NCBI RefSeq assembly: GCF_024756275.1
Contig: NZ_JANUGQ010000010.1
Span: 62,001-126,000, forward strand
Origin: Streptomyces pyxinae
GTDB lineage: Bacteria > Actinomycetota > Actinomycetes > Streptomycetales > Streptomycetaceae
Direction: 5' to 3'
Length of the DNA stretch: 64,000 bases
Both the position numbers and the translations under genes were made by a program. Numbering within the stretch: position 1 is the stretch's first letter; each line of letters begins with the position of its first letter. Below are positions 26,435 to 37,372 of this stretch, piece after piece. The notes below the pieces were generated by a model, which worked only from the letters and a program-made list of their open reading frames with translations, did no database searches and was not told the origin of the DNA.

Positions 26435-27922
26435 ATGCCGCCCCATCTCTCCGCGGACCGTCCCGCCCCGCAGCCACCCGAGCGCGGCACGGTGGAGGGT
26501 CTGATCTCGCAGACCCGCCGGCTCCGCGGCGATCTGGACGCCGTCCGGCGGGACGCGGCGGAGGCCGGGGACGACCCGCGGGGCCGCTGGCAGCGGGCGC
26601 TCTGCGAGCTGGCCGCCCATCAGCTCGACCAGCTGGGCACCCAGTTCGGACAGCTCAAGGACGGTCCGGAGGACGGCCGCGCGGAGCCGGCCGACGGACC
26701 GGCCGGGGGCGGCACGGGCCCCGGGGAGAGCGGCGTGGGGCCGGCGCCCGGCTCGCTGCTCAGCCGGGTGGGCAGCGCCGAGTGGAATCTGCTCACCGAC
26801 GAGACGAGCTGGTCGGACGAGCTGTTCCGGATCTTCGGCCGGGCCCCGGAGGACGGGCCGATGTCGCTGGACGAGCTGCCCTCGGTGGTCTTCGCGGAGG
26901 ATCAGGCGCCGCTGACCGCGATGGTGACGGAGTGCCTGATCGACGGCAAGCCGATCGACGGGGAGTTCCGGCTGGTCCGGCCCGACGGCCGGGTGCGCAC
27001 CCTGCACATGATGGGCGAGCCGGTGCTCGACGCCGACGGTGGCACGGCCTCGATGTGGGCGGTGCTGCGGGACGTCAGCGAGCTGCGGCGGAGCGAGCGG
27101 GCGGTACGGGAGTCCCGGGAGTCGCTGCGCCGCCGGCAGCAGCGGGAACAGGCCGAGCACCGGGCGGCGGTGGAGCTCCAGGAGGCGGTGCTGCCGTGGC
27201 GCGGTTCGCTGGGGGCCCCGCGCGGCGGCCCGGGGGCGCTGGACCTCGCGGGGCACTTCCTGCCCTCCGGCTCCAGCGCCCTGGTCGGCGGGGACTGGTA
27301 CGACGCGCTGCGGCTGCCCGGCGGGGACACTCTGCTGAGCGTCGGGGACCTGACCGGGCACGGGGTGCCCGCCACCTCCGCGATGGCGACGCTGCTGGGC
27401 GCGGTGCGCGGGATGGCGGTGGCCGGGGCGGCGCCCGGCGCGCTGATGGGCCACCTCAACCAGCTGCTGGAGGCGTCCGACCAGCCGGTCCTCGGCAGCG
27501 CGGTCTGCTGCCGGTACAGCCCGGCGGGCGCCACCCTGAGCTGGGCGCAGGCCGAGCACCCCGCCCCGCTGCTGTTCCGGGGCGGGGCGGGGCGCGCGCT
27601 GACCCGGCCGGACGGCGTACTGCTGGGGGCGACGCCGGGCGCGGTGTACGAGCAGGCCGAGGTCCGGCTGTTCCCCGGCGACCTGCTGCTGCTGCACACC
27701 GACGGACTCACCCGGGGCCCGGACACCCGGGACACGGCGGGCCGGAACCGGCTGCTCGCTCTGGCTCCCCGGCTGGCCCGGGCCCGGGACGCCCGGGAGT
27801 GCGTCCGGCTGGTGGCCGCGGAGTTCGGCGCCTCCGCCCGCGAGAACGACGCCTGTGTGCTGGCGGTGCGGATCGGCGGGACGGACCGGCCCCCGGCCGG
27901 TTCCGGCCCCGGCCGGCCCTGA
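26435..27922 (+). CDS. PAS-PP2C (SpoIIE-type) serine phosphatase
   Basis: The 495-residue protein is a PPM/SpoIIE phosphatase, a family that dephosphorylates anti-anti-sigma factors in partner-switching control of sigma factors. A helical N-terminus (1-90) is followed by a PAS fold (about 105-215: SAEWNLLTDETSWSDELFRIFG, FRLVRPDGRVRTLHMMGEPVLDADG) and a short coiled coil (RESRESLRRRQQREQ). The phosphatase domain has ELQEAVLP, GGDWYDALRL, VGDLTGHGVPAT and LLLHTDGLTRGPD; the metal-binding Asp residues lie in GGDW, GDLTGHG and HTDGL. ATG 26435 has GGAG 6 nt upstream. There is no partner anti-sigma gene adjacent. Confidence 0.93.
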   Translation: MPPHLSADRPAPQPPERGTVEGLISQTRRLRGDLDAVRRDAAEAGDDPRGRWQRALCELAAHQLDQLGTQFGQLKDGPEDGRAEPADGPAGGGTGPGESGVGPAPGSLLSRVGSAEWNLLTDETSWSDELFRIFGRAPEDGPMSLDELPSVVFAEDQAPLTAMVTECLIDGKPIDGEFRLVRPDGRVRTLHMMGEPVLDADGGTASMWAVLRDVSELRRSERAVRESRESLRRRQQREQAEHRAAVELQEAVLPWRGSLGAPRGGPGALDLAGHFLPSGSSALVGGDWYDALRLPGGDTLLSVGDLTGHGVPATSAMATLLGAVRGMAVAGAAPGALMGHLNQLLEASDQPVLGSAVCCRYSPAGATLSWAQAEHPAPLLFRGGAGRALTRPDGVLLGATPGAVYEQAEVRLFPGDLLLLHTDGLTRGPDTRDTAGRNRLLALAPRLARARDARECVRLVAAEFGASARENDACVLAVRIGGTDRPPAGSGPGRP

Positions 27923-27927
27923 GGGTC

Positions 27928-27972
27928 GCGGACACCGGGGACCGCGGGCACCGGGGACCGTGAGCACCGGGA
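27928..27972 (+). repeat. 16-bp tandem repeat after phosphatase gene
   Basis: Two near-identical units, GCGGACACCGGGGACC (27928-27943) and GCGGGCACCGGGGACC (27944-27959), plus a third diverged copy fill the gap between the convergent phosphatase and nsdA genes. Confidence 0.7.
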
Positions 27973-27990
27973 CGCCGCGGGCACCGGCGG

Positions 27991-29484
27991 TCAGATCGCG
28001 GCGCCGCGCTCCTTGCCGGCGGCGGCCCTCCGGGGCATCGCGTGCTCGATCTCGGCCCGGAGGTCCCCGATCCGGGCGTGACCGGCGTACTGACCGGTCA
28101 GCCGGTACATCTCGCGCAGCCGGTCCCAGGTGCGGTGCGAGGAGTTGGTGCCCATCGCCGCCAGCGCCAACCGGGCGTACCGGTCGGCCTGTTCGGGGTC
28201 CCGGGCGATGAAGCAGGCCGAGGCGAGCGAGAGATAGTCGAAGATCTGCGACCGCTCGTACCCGCCCCTGCGCAGGTCCAGCGCGCGCCTGGCGTGCCGC
28301 TGGGCGGTGGCCGCCGCCGCGGCGTCGTGGTCCGCCAGGGTCCGGTAGGCCAGCGCCTGCATGCCGTGCATGTCGGCCTCGTCGAAGCTCTGCATCCAGG
28401 TGGGCTGTTCGGCCGGCCCCTTGCCGGAGACGAACAGCTCCTCCGCCTCGCCGAGCGTGCGGCGCATCGCCTGCCCCTGCCCCATGGCCGCCTGCGCCCA
28501 CGCCTCGATGGTGTGCAGCATCGCCCGGGTGCGCGGCAGCATCTCCTCGCCCGACCCCGCTCTGGCGAGTTTCATCAGGTCCAGCGCCTCGTCGGGCCGG
28601 CCCAGGTGGATCATCTGCCGGGCGGCGCGGGAGAGGGCCTCCCCGGCGCGCGGCAGATCACCACCCTCGCGCGCGGCGTGCGCGGCGATCACGAAGTACT
28701 TCTGGGCGGTGGGCTCCAGGCCGACGTCGTGGGACATCCAGCCGGCCAGGACGGCCAGGTTGGCGGCGACACCCCAGAGCCGGCGGCGCAGGTGGTCCGG
28801 GTGGCGGTAGGCGAGCATGCCGCCCACCTCGTTGAGCTGGCCGACCACCGCCTTGCGCTGGAGGCCGCCGCCGCGCGAGGCGTCCCAGGCGCGGAACACC
28901 TCGACGGAGCGCTCGAGTTCCTCGATCTCCTGGGTGCCGATCGGGGCCGCCTCGTAGCGGTCGAAGCCGACCGGGTCGGTGCTCGCCGCGTCGGCGGAGC
29001 GGGGGGCGGGGACGGCGGCGGAATCGGTGCGGAGCCAGTCCCGCAGGGCGGTGGAGATGGCGGAGCCGGCGGTGAGCGCGCCGCTCGCGCCCATGAGGCC
29101 GCGTCGATTGAGCATGAGGTCCATTCCCGTGAATTCGGTGAGGACCGCGGCCGTGCGGTCGGGCGCCCAGGACAGCCCGCCGGGGGTGTCTCCACCCCCG
29201 CCGTCCTGCCGTCTCCCGGCGCGCCCGGGTCGCGCGAACCCGAGGTCCTCGATGGTCACGACACGGCCGAGTCGCTCGGTGAACAGCGCCGCCAGCACCC
29301 GGGGCACGGGATCGCGCGGGGACTCCCCCATGTCGATCCAGCGCCGTACCCGCGAGGTGTCGGTCGCCAGCTGGGGATGGCCCGTCGCGGCCGCCTTGCG
29401 GTTGACCAGCCGCGCGAGCTCGCCCTTCGACCAGCCGGCCAGGCCGAACAGATCGGCGAGGCGGGTGTTGGGTCCTCTGTTCAC
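27991..29484 (-). CDS. nsdA: NsdA-like regulator of differentiation
   Basis: The 497-residue protein closely matches what I remember of Streptomyces NsdA, a negative regulator of sporulation and antibiotic production. The N-terminal block TRLADLFGLAGWSKGELARLVNR with TDTSRVRRWIDMGE is an XRE-like region. The remainder is a helical TPR-like array: AANLAVLAGWMSHDVG, AAREGGDLPRAGEALSRAARQMIHLG, DEADMHGMQALAYRTLADHDAAA. GTG 29484 is taken as the start after a GGGGGC-type site. It is divergent from a phosphotransferase-fold gene across 231 nt. The family call is from memory of the N-terminal block, so orthology should be confirmed. Confidence 0.78.
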   Translation of the reverse strand: MNRGPNTRLADLFGLAGWSKGELARLVNRKAAATGHPQLATDTSRVRRWIDMGESPRDPVPRVLAALFTERLGRVVTIEDLGFARPGRAGRRQDGGGGDTPGGLSWAPDRTAAVLTEFTGMDLMLNRRGLMGASGALTAGSAISTALRDWLRTDSAAVPAPRSADAASTDPVGFDRYEAAPIGTQEIEELERSVEVFRAWDASRGGGLQRKAVVGQLNEVGGMLAYRHPDHLRRRLWGVAANLAVLAGWMSHDVGLEPTAQKYFVIAAHAAREGGDLPRAGEALSRAARQMIHLGRPDEALDLMKLARAGSGEEMLPRTRAMLHTIEAWAQAAMGQGQAMRRTLGEAEELFVSGKGPAEQPTWMQSFDEADMHGMQALAYRTLADHDAAAAATAQRHARRALDLRRGGYERSQIFDYLSLASACFIARDPEQADRYARLALAAMGTNSSHRTWDRLREMYRLTGQYAGHARIGDLRAEIEHAMPRRAAAGKERGAAI

Positions 29485-29715
29485 ATCAAGCCCCCAGGTT
29501 CTCGGCTGAGTTGACAGTAGCCCGGCCGTATGGGCCCGGCGACTATTCGCCAGGCTTCGCCAGGGTCCGCCAGATGGTGTGCCACCCGCGCGCGGGTGTC
29601 AGGTAGGAACGCGCCACCTCGTTCCGGTGGCGGCCGGTGTTCCCCAGGACACCGGCCGCCACCGGGCCGGGGCGGCGCAGGCAACTCGTCGGCACACGAA
29701 GGGATCTGCTCACCC

Positions 29716-30834
29716 ATGTACACAGCGTCCTCCTCCGTGTCGCCCCGGCCGCCGCGTACTCTGCCGCCCGCCGCCGTGCCGTATCCGGACCCGGCCCGCG
29801 CGGGCCGGATGGCACGCCGGCCGGGCGGCCCGGTGTTCGCCCAACCGCTCAGCGGGAGGATCGATCTCTCCGGCCACCAGGGGGCACGGCTGCGGAAGGC
29901 CATCGCCTCGGTGCAGCGCATCTGCCCGGAGTTCAACGCCGTGCAGGTGCTGCGGCGCAGCGGCCGGTCCGTACTGCTGGTCGGCAGCACGGGGCGCGCC
30001 ACGGCGGTGGCCAAGTGTTTACTGGACCACTCCCCCGGGTGGGCCGAGCGGTTCCGGCACGAGATCGCCACCTACCGGGCCTTCGTCCGGCACCGGCCGC
30101 CGGTGCGGGCGCCCCGGCTGATCGCCGCCGACCCGGACAGCTGCGCGCTGGTGATCGAGCGGATGCCGGGCCGGCCCGCCGGGCTCTCCCGGCATCCGGC
30201 CGAGGCCCTGCCGCGCGCCGATGTGCGGGCCGCGCTCGGCGCGGTGGTCCGGCTCAACTCCTGGCGCCCGCCGGCCGGGACTTTCGCCGCCCCGCTGGAC
30301 TACGGCGCCCGGATCGCGCGCTACCACGAACTGGGGCTGCTCACCGACCGGGACCAGGACGACCTCCAGAAGCTGCTGCACGGGCTGGCGCAGGAGGCCG
30401 GCCGGCAGAGCATGGGGCAGTTCTGCCACGGGGACGCCCTGCTCTCCAATGTGCTGCTCTCGCCGGCCGGTCCGGTGCTGGTCGACTGGGAGCACGCGGG
30501 CTGGTACCTGCCGGGCTACGACCTGGCGACCCTCTGGTCGGTGCTCGGCGCGGCCCCGGACGCCCGGCAGTGGATCGGCCGGCTGGCCCAGGCGGCCGGG
30601 CCGGCGGCGCGGGACGCGTTCCTGGTGAACCTGATGCTGGTGCTGACGCGGGAGATCCGGACGTACGAGACGGCCGTGCAGCGGACCATGCGGGAGACGG
30701 TCTCGGCCGGCTGCCTCCCGGGCCGGCCGGGCGCGATGGTCACCGGCGAGGAGCACCGGCTGCTGCTGCGCCGGCTGCACGACGACTGCGCGCTGGCCCG
30801 GCGGGCCGTCCGGGCGGCGGTCGGCACCCGCTGA
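29716..30834 (+). CDS. Aminoglycoside phosphotransferase-fold (APH) protein
   Basis: The 372-residue protein has a kinase-like APH fold. Visible: [23 protein letters not shown] (N-lobe with a candidate ATP-binding lysine), [13 protein letters not shown] (hinge), [16 protein letters not shown] (catalytic loop, Asp in CHGD, Asn six residues on) and [18 protein letters not shown] (metal-binding Asp in VDWE). The 50-residue N-terminus is Pro/Ser-rich. ATG 29716 is preceded by GAAGGG; longer in-frame starts add low-quality sequence. Despite the name the family includes kinases of many small molecules, so antibiotic resistance is not implied. Its position divergent from nsdA seems conserved in Streptomyces as I recall; the substrate is unknown. 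Confidence 0.83.
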   Translation: MYTASSSVSPRPPRTLPPAAVPYPDPARAGRMARRPGGPVFAQPLSGRIDLSGHQGARLRKAIASVQRICPEFNAVQVLRRSGRSVLLVGSTGRATAVAKCLLDHSPGWAERFRHEIATYRAFVRHRPPVRAPRLIAADPDSCALVIERMPGRPAGLSRHPAEALPRADVRAALGAVVRLNSWRPPAGTFAAPLDYGARIARYHELGLLTDRDQDDLQKLLHGLAQEAGRQSMGQFCHGDALLSNVLLSPAGPVLVDWEHAGWYLPGYDLATLWSVLGAAPDARQWIGRLAQAAGPAARDAFLVNLMLVLTREIRTYETAVQRTMRETVSAGCLPGRPGAMVTGEEHRLLLRRLHDDCALARRAVRAAVGTR

Positions 30835-30848
30835 CCTTCCCCCCGCTG

Positions 30849-30890
30849 CCGCCGGTCCTGTCTCCCTGACGCCGGGAGCGGGACCGGCGG
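30849..30890. terminator. Bidirectional terminator between convergent genes
   Basis: CCGCCGGTCC (30849-30858) pairs perfectly with 30881-30890, with an inner CTCCC/GGGAG stem. It fills the 56-nt gap and touches the stop codon of the minus-strand gene at 30891. Confidence 0.75.
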
Positions 30891-31268
30891 TCACCCGGGT
30901 TCGATGATCAGGGGCGGTCCGCAGGCGGGCCGGGGAAGCTCGGGCGAGGTGATGCTCACCCGGTAGGCGCCGGCAGGCAGCGGGGGCACCGCCACCAGGA
31001 TGCCGAGGGAGCGCGGGTCGACCTGTTCGGCGAGGAGCGCGGCCGGCGACCAGCCGTCACCGGTCCTGCGCTCCAGCAGCAGGTCGCAGGGGTGCCAGAG
31101 CGACCCCGGGCACTGCCAGCCGATCCGGTGGTGCCCGGCGCGGGTCCAGTGGGCCCCGGCGGCCGGCGCGTACAGCCGCAGGGTCTCCGGTTCCGGACGC
31201 CGCCCGCCGCCGAGCAGGGTCACCGCGCGGTGGACGTGTGCCCGGACCCGGGCCGTGTTCCACGCCAT
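30891..31268 (-). CDS. Conserved hypothetical protein
   Basis: The 125-residue protein starts at ATG 31268 with GCGAGGGA upstream. It has a basic helical start (WNTARVRAHVHRAVTLLGGG). A beta-rich region follows with LRLYAPAAGAHW, DLLLERRTGDGWSPAALLAEQ, DPRSLGILVAVPPLPAGAYRVSI and a final Pro-rich tail. No signal peptide, membrane segment or catalytic motif is visible. The strand pattern suggests a small beta-sandwich. I do not recognise a named family. Confidence 0.65.
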   Translation of the reverse strand: MAWNTARVRAHVHRAVTLLGGGRRPEPETLRLYAPAAGAHWTRAGHHRIGWQCPGSLWHPCDLLLERRTGDGWSPAALLAEQVDPRSLGILVAVPPLPAGAYRVSITSPELPRPACGPPLIIEPG

Positions 31269-31287
31269 GCTTCCCTCGCCTTTCCGT

Positions 31288-31325
31288 GTGTGTTTCCCGG
31301 GTGTGTCTGCCGGGTGTGTCTCCCG
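31288..31325 (-). repeat. 13-bp tandem repeat in leader of hypothetical gene
   Basis: Three units of GTGTGTNTNCCGG (31288, 31301, 31314; the last lacks one base) lie 20-57 nt upstream of the minus-strand start at 31268, in its probable leader. The wider gap 31269-31771 holds GC-rich filler, a CACGT-GTTT-ACGTG inverted repeat at 31685-31698, and presumably the promoter of the next gene. Confidence 0.65.
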
Positions 31326-31771
31326 TGACGCGTGTCCGCCGTGGCCGGCGTCTTCCTCCCGGGGCCTCCCCGGTACGGACCCCCGCCGGCTGCCGCCCGT
31401 CCGGGCGAAGGCGACGCACGCGGTGGAGCGGACCGGGGCACCGCGCGGCGTGCGGTGCCCCACATCTTGTTGTGGCCACCGCCCGGCGGGGGCATGCGTG
31501 CCGACCGGTCCCTTCGCCGGAGGTCCTTCGCCCCGTCCGGTACGGGACTTCGGCCCGGTCCGGGGCGGGACCTTCGCCCCGGTGTCCCGCCGCCCCGCCC
31601 GGCGCCGCGCGAAGGGCCCGGTGGGGAGCCTCCGGTCGCGTACCGGGGCACCGGACCGCGCCCGTGACCGAACGGAAGCGGAATCACGTGTTTACGTGCC
31701 GGGCGGAGGGCAAAGCGGTGGAATGCCGCTGCTCCCCGCAGCGCCGTGAGAGCCATCGTGGAGGTCGGAAC

Positions 31772-32047
31772 ATGGGAATCATCGCCTGGATCATCATCGG
31801 ACTGCTCGCCGGTGCCATCGCCAAGGCTCTGATGCCGGGCAAGGACCCGGGCGGCATCCTGGTGACCATGCTCATCGGCATCGTCGGCGGTCTGCTCGGC
31901 GGCTGGCTCGGCAAGGTCATCTTCGGGGTCGACTCGATCGACGGCTTCTTCGACCTGTCCACCTGGATCGCGGCCATCGTCGGCTCGGTCATCATCCTGG
32001 CCCTCTACCGGCTCATCACCGGCCGGAGTCACCGGGCGCACGCCTGA
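31772..32047 (+). CDS. GlsB/YeaQ/YmgE-family membrane protein
   Basis: The 91-residue protein has three Gly-rich membrane segments and the family signature: MGIIAWIIIGLLAGAIAK at the start, then MPGKDPGGILVTMLIGIVGGLLGGWLG and a final helix IAAIVGSVIILALYRLI. Family members (transglycosylase-associated proteins, Gls24-linked GlsB) are stress-induced and poorly understood. GGAGG lies 8 nt before ATG 31772. A very strong hairpin follows the gene. Confidence 0.92.
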   Translation: MGIIAWIIIGLLAGAIAKALMPGKDPGGILVTMLIGIVGGLLGGWLGKVIFGVDSIDGFFDLSTWIAAIVGSVIILALYRLITGRSHRAHA

Positions 32048-32139
32048 CCCGGACGGCGGCATCCCGTGCCGCGCACCGGGGAAAGGGTGCCACCGGGCCC
32101 TCGTGGGGCCGTCCGCCCTCCCCCGCCCGAGTGATCCAC

Positions 32140-32181
32140 GGAGACGGCCGGTTCCGCCCCTCGGCGGAGCCGGCCGTCTCC
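32140..32181 (+). terminator. Strong terminator after GlsB-like gene
   Basis: A 19-bp stem (GGAGACGGCCGG at 32140-32151 continuing to 32158, complement 32163-32181, one G-T pair) with a 4-nt loop lies 92 nt after the stop. Confidence 0.85.
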
Positions 32182-32395
32182 GTCGTGCCGGCGCCCCCGT
32201 CCGGGCCGCCGGGCCCGGGCCACGCTCCCCGGGGATGCCCGGGGGCCCCGGGCCGGCCGCCCGCCGGGTGAATTCCCCGGCGGGCAGGCCTCATTGACGG
32301 GCGGTCCGGCAAGCGATACCCCTGTACGGTCGGTGGCCGGCGGCCGTTCGCGGGTCGCCGCCGCCCGCCGGTCCGTCCGCCCCAGGGAGGCCGCC

Positions 32396-34402
32396 TTGCC
32401 CGGATCCGTTCGTGATCGTCTGCTGCGCGGGGCGGGCGGCGCCCTGGCGTCCGCGACGCTGCTGCTGCCCGCCGTGCTCACCGCCCCGGCCGCCGCGCGC
32501 CCGGCCGCCGACCCGGCCCCTCCCGGTCCCGCGACGGCGTTGCAGCGGGACTTCGCGGCGGCCGCCGACCGGTACGGGGTGCCCCGGGGCGTGCTGCTGG
32601 CGGTGGCGTACCTCCAGTCCCGCTGGGACACCCACGGCGGCGCTCCCAGTGTCACCGGCGGCTACGGGCCGATGCATCTGACGGACGCCCGGACCGCGCT
32701 GGCCGGTGCCACCGCCCCGCAGGCCCCGCACGACGCGGTCGGCACCGAGGACGCGCGCGGCGACGACGCGCGTCCCCCGAAGCCGGACCCCGCCGCCCGG
32801 CGGACCGCCCGGACGCCGGTGCTCCCCCGGAAGCTGCCCGCCCGGCTGCGGACGCTGGAGCGGGCGGCGGAGCTGTCCGGACTGCCGGCCGAGCGGCTGC
32901 GCACCAGTCCGGCCGACAACCTCCGGGGCGGTGCCGCGCTGCTGGCCGCCGCGCAACGGGAGCTGGGGCACCCGGCGAGCCCCGATCCGGCCGACTGGTA
33001 CGGCGCGGTGGCGCGGTTCTCCGGCGCCGGTGACCCGGCCACCGCCCGGGCGTACGCGAACGACGTGTACGAGGTGCTGCGCGCCGGGGAGCGCCGGGTC
33101 AACGACGCGGGTCAGCTCGTGGTGCTGGCCGCCGAGCCGGGGGTGCGCCCCGCCACCGGCGCGTCCGCCGGACCCGAGCCGGATCCGCCGGGCGGCCGGC
33201 TGCCCGACTGTCCGCCGACCGTGGGCTGCGCGTGGCTCCCGGCGCCGTACGAGGAGTTCGGGGACGGCGACTACGGCAACCACGACAAGGCGGACCGGCC
33301 GGCCGCTCCGCCGGTCGAGTACATCGTGATCCATGACACCGAGGCGACCTGGGAGACCACCCTCAAGCTGGTGCAGGACCCCACCTATGTCTCCTGGCAC
33401 TACTCGCTCCGCTCCTCGGACGGGCACATCGCCCAGCATGTGCCGGTGAAGGACGTGGCCTGGCACGCGGGCAACTGGTATGTCAACGCCACCTCGATCG
33501 GGCTGGAGCACGAGGCCTTCCTGATCGCCCCGGACGCCTGGTACACCGAGGCGATGTACCGGGCGTCGGCCCGTCTCGTCCGCCATCTGGCGCACCGGTA
33601 CCGGGTGCCGCTGGACCGGCAGCACATCCTGGGCCACGACAATGTGCCGGGCCCGACACCGGCGGCCGTGCCCGGGATGCACACCGACCCGGGGCCGTAC
33701 TGGGACTGGGCGCACTACTTCGCCCTGCTGGGACGGCCGTTCACCGCGACCGCCGGGCCGCGCGCCGCGCAGGTGACGATCCGCCCCGACTACGACCTCA
33801 ACCGCCCGCTGTACACCGGCTGCGCCGCGCCCGGCGACGTCTGCCCGCCGCACGGCAGCGGGGCGGTACGGCTGCGCACCGCGCCGGACCCGGACGCGCC
33901 GCTGGTCCGGGACGCCGGGCTGCGGCCGGACGGCGGGGCCTCGACCACCGGGGTCAACGACACCGGCGCCCGGGCCTCGACCGGCCAGCGGTACGCGGTG
34001 GCGGAGCGGCGCGGCGACTGGACGGCGATCTGGTACCTGGGACAGCGGGCATGGTTCCACAACCCCCGGTCGGCGCCGGTCGCGGTCGGTGCGCGGGGGT
34101 GGCTGGTGACCCCGGCGGAGGGCCGGGCGGAGATCCCGGTGTACGGGCGGGCCTATCCGGAGGCGGCGGCCTACCCGCCGGAGGTGCCGGCGCAGCCGCT
34201 CACCCCGCTGCCGTACACCCTGCCCGCCGGCCAGCGGTACGCGACGAGCGGCCGGACGCCGGGCGTGTACTACTACGCACCTTCGTTCGACACCGCCGGG
34301 CACCGGGTGGTGCGGGGTCAGGAGACGTACTTCCGGATTCAGTTCGGCCACCGGATCGCCTTTGTCCGCGCCTCCGACGTGCGGGTTCTGTACGGCGGCT
34401 GA
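32396..34402 (+). CDS. Secreted N-acetylmuramoyl-L-alanine amidase (Amidase_2/PGRP)
   Basis: The 668-residue secreted zinc amidase should cleave the MurNAc-L-Ala bond of peptidoglycan. TTG 32396 is chosen for its GGGAGG site 5 nt upstream and because it yields a clean signal peptide (GGALASATLLLPAVLTAPAAA). The N-terminal part (about 45-260) looks like a lysozyme-like region (YGVPRGVLLAVAYLQSRWDTH, GYGPMHL). The amidase domain (about 295-440) has zinc-ligand candidates in EYIVIHDTEATW, ISWHYSLRSS-like VSWHYSLRSSDGHIAQH, and LGHDNVPGPTPA. The C-terminal 200 residues contain SH3-like segments (GAVRLRTAPDPDAPLV, RGDWTAIWYLGQRAWFHN). Likely a cell-wall remodelling enzyme. It stands alone before the geosmin gene. 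Confidence 0.88.
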   Translation: MPGSVRDRLLRGAGGALASATLLLPAVLTAPAAARPAADPAPPGPATALQRDFAAAADRYGVPRGVLLAVAYLQSRWDTHGGAPSVTGGYGPMHLTDARTALAGATAPQAPHDAVGTEDARGDDARPPKPDPAARRTARTPVLPRKLPARLRTLERAAELSGLPAERLRTSPADNLRGGAALLAAAQRELGHPASPDPADWYGAVARFSGAGDPATARAYANDVYEVLRAGERRVNDAGQLVVLAAEPGVRPATGASAGPEPDPPGGRLPDCPPTVGCAWLPAPYEEFGDGDYGNHDKADRPAAPPVEYIVIHDTEATWETTLKLVQDPTYVSWHYSLRSSDGHIAQHVPVKDVAWHAGNWYVNATSIGLEHEAFLIAPDAWYTEAMYRASARLVRHLAHRYRVPLDRQHILGHDNVPGPTPAAVPGMHTDPGPYWDWAHYFALLGRPFTATAGPRAAQVTIRPDYDLNRPLYTGCAAPGDVCPPHGSGAVRLRTAPDPDAPLVRDAGLRPDGGASTTGVNDTGARASTGQRYAVAERRGDWTAIWYLGQRAWFHNPRSAPVAVGARGWLVTPAEGRAEIPVYGRAYPEAAAYPPEVPAQPLTPLPYTLPAGQRYATSGRTPGVYYYAPSFDTAGHRVVRGQETYFRIQFGHRIAFVRASDVRVLYGG

Positions 34403-34446
34403 GGCGGGGCGGGCTCGTGCGCGGAAGGCGACCACCGGCCGAGAAT

Positions 34447-34466
34447 TAGTAGTACCAGTACGACTA
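34447..34466. promoter_or_regulatory. AT-rich palindrome upstream of geosmin synthase
   Basis: TAGTAGTAC-CA-GTACGACTA is a 9-bp-arm inverted repeat with one mismatch, 82 nt upstream of the geosmin synthase start. It sits in the only AT-rich patch of a 146-nt intergenic region. The placement suits an operator or promoter element controlling the developmental expression of this gene; the binding protein is unknown. Confidence 0.5.
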
Positions 34467-34503
34467 TTACGGCGGTCGCGTGAAGGGCCGGGACCCGGGG
34501 TAG

Positions 34504-36843
<2,340 letters not shown>

Positions 36844-36864
36844 CGGGCGACGAGTGAGGGCTCG

Positions 36865-36913
36865 CCGCCGGCGGCCCGGCGGAGGGGGCGCCCCTCCGCC
36901 GGGCCGCCGGCGG
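36865..36913. terminator. 23-bp perfect hairpin terminator after geoA
   Basis: Bases 36865-36887 pair perfectly with 36891-36913 around a GCG loop, in the 112-nt gap between the convergent geoA and S4 genes. It is one of the longest perfect stems in the window. Confidence 0.9.
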
Positions 36914-36920
36914 GCACCCG

Positions 36921-36960
36921 GGCCGGGCGTACGGGTCAGGGGCCGGGCGTACGGGTCAGG
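36921..36960. repeat. 20-bp perfect direct duplication
   Basis: GGCCGGGCGTACGGGTCAGG occurs twice head to tail (36921-36940, 36941-36960). The stop codon of the minus-strand S4 gene (36956-36958) lies in the right-hand copy. Confidence 0.9.
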
Positions 36961-37372
36961 GGCGGAGGCCGCGAAGCTGGTCCAGATCGCGGCGCTCCCG
37001 CTTGGTGGGCCGCCCGGCGCCCCGGTCCCGGACACCGGCCAGGGCCGTGTGCTCCCGGGGCGGCGGGGGCGGGCTGTGATCGGTGTACGCCTCGGCGGCG
37101 ACCGGGGCGCCGACCCGCTTGGCCAGCACCCGCTTGACCTCCACCACCCGCTCCCGGCCGGCGTGGAAGAGCCGCACCTGATCGCCCGGCTTCACTGGCT
37201 GGGCGGGCTTGACCCGCTCGCCGTTGACCCGGACGTGTCCGGCGCGGCAGGCGGTCGCGGCCTGGGAGCGCGTCTTGGTGAGCCGTACGGCCCAGATCCA
37301 GCTGTCGACCCGCGCGCTGCCCGCGCCGCCGGCGCTCACCCGGTCGCTGTCATTGGTCGGACTCGATGCCAT
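36956..37372 (-). CDS. S4-domain RNA-binding protein (Hsp15-like)
   Basis: The 138-residue protein has an S4 RNA-binding domain (about 20-85): VDSWIWAVRLTKTRSQAATACRAGHVRVNGERVKPAQPVKPGDQVRL. It matches Hsp15, a heat-shock protein that binds stalled 50S subunits carrying nascent chains. The basic tail (RDRGAGRPTKRERRDLDQLRGL) is also typical. ATG 37372 is chosen because upstream residues do not match the family. The Shine-Dalgarno is weak (GAGTCGG). Exact role in Streptomyces untested. Confidence 0.9.
   Translation of the reverse strand: MASSPTNDSDRVSAGGAGSARVDSWIWAVRLTKTRSQAATACRAGHVRVNGERVKPAQPVKPGDQVRLFHAGRERVVEVKRVLAKRVGAPVAAEAYTDHSPPPPPREHTALAGVRDRGAGRPTKRERRDLDQLRGLRP

Noticed and set aside
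29716..30834. Aminoglycoside resistance gene
   Set aside because: The APH fold includes many kinases; nothing in the sequence points to an antibiotic substrate and the neighbour is a developmental regulator.
32291..34435. Minus-strand frame opposite the amidase
   Set aside because: Antisense artefact; the plus strand carries signal peptide, zinc-ligand motifs and a good TTG start.
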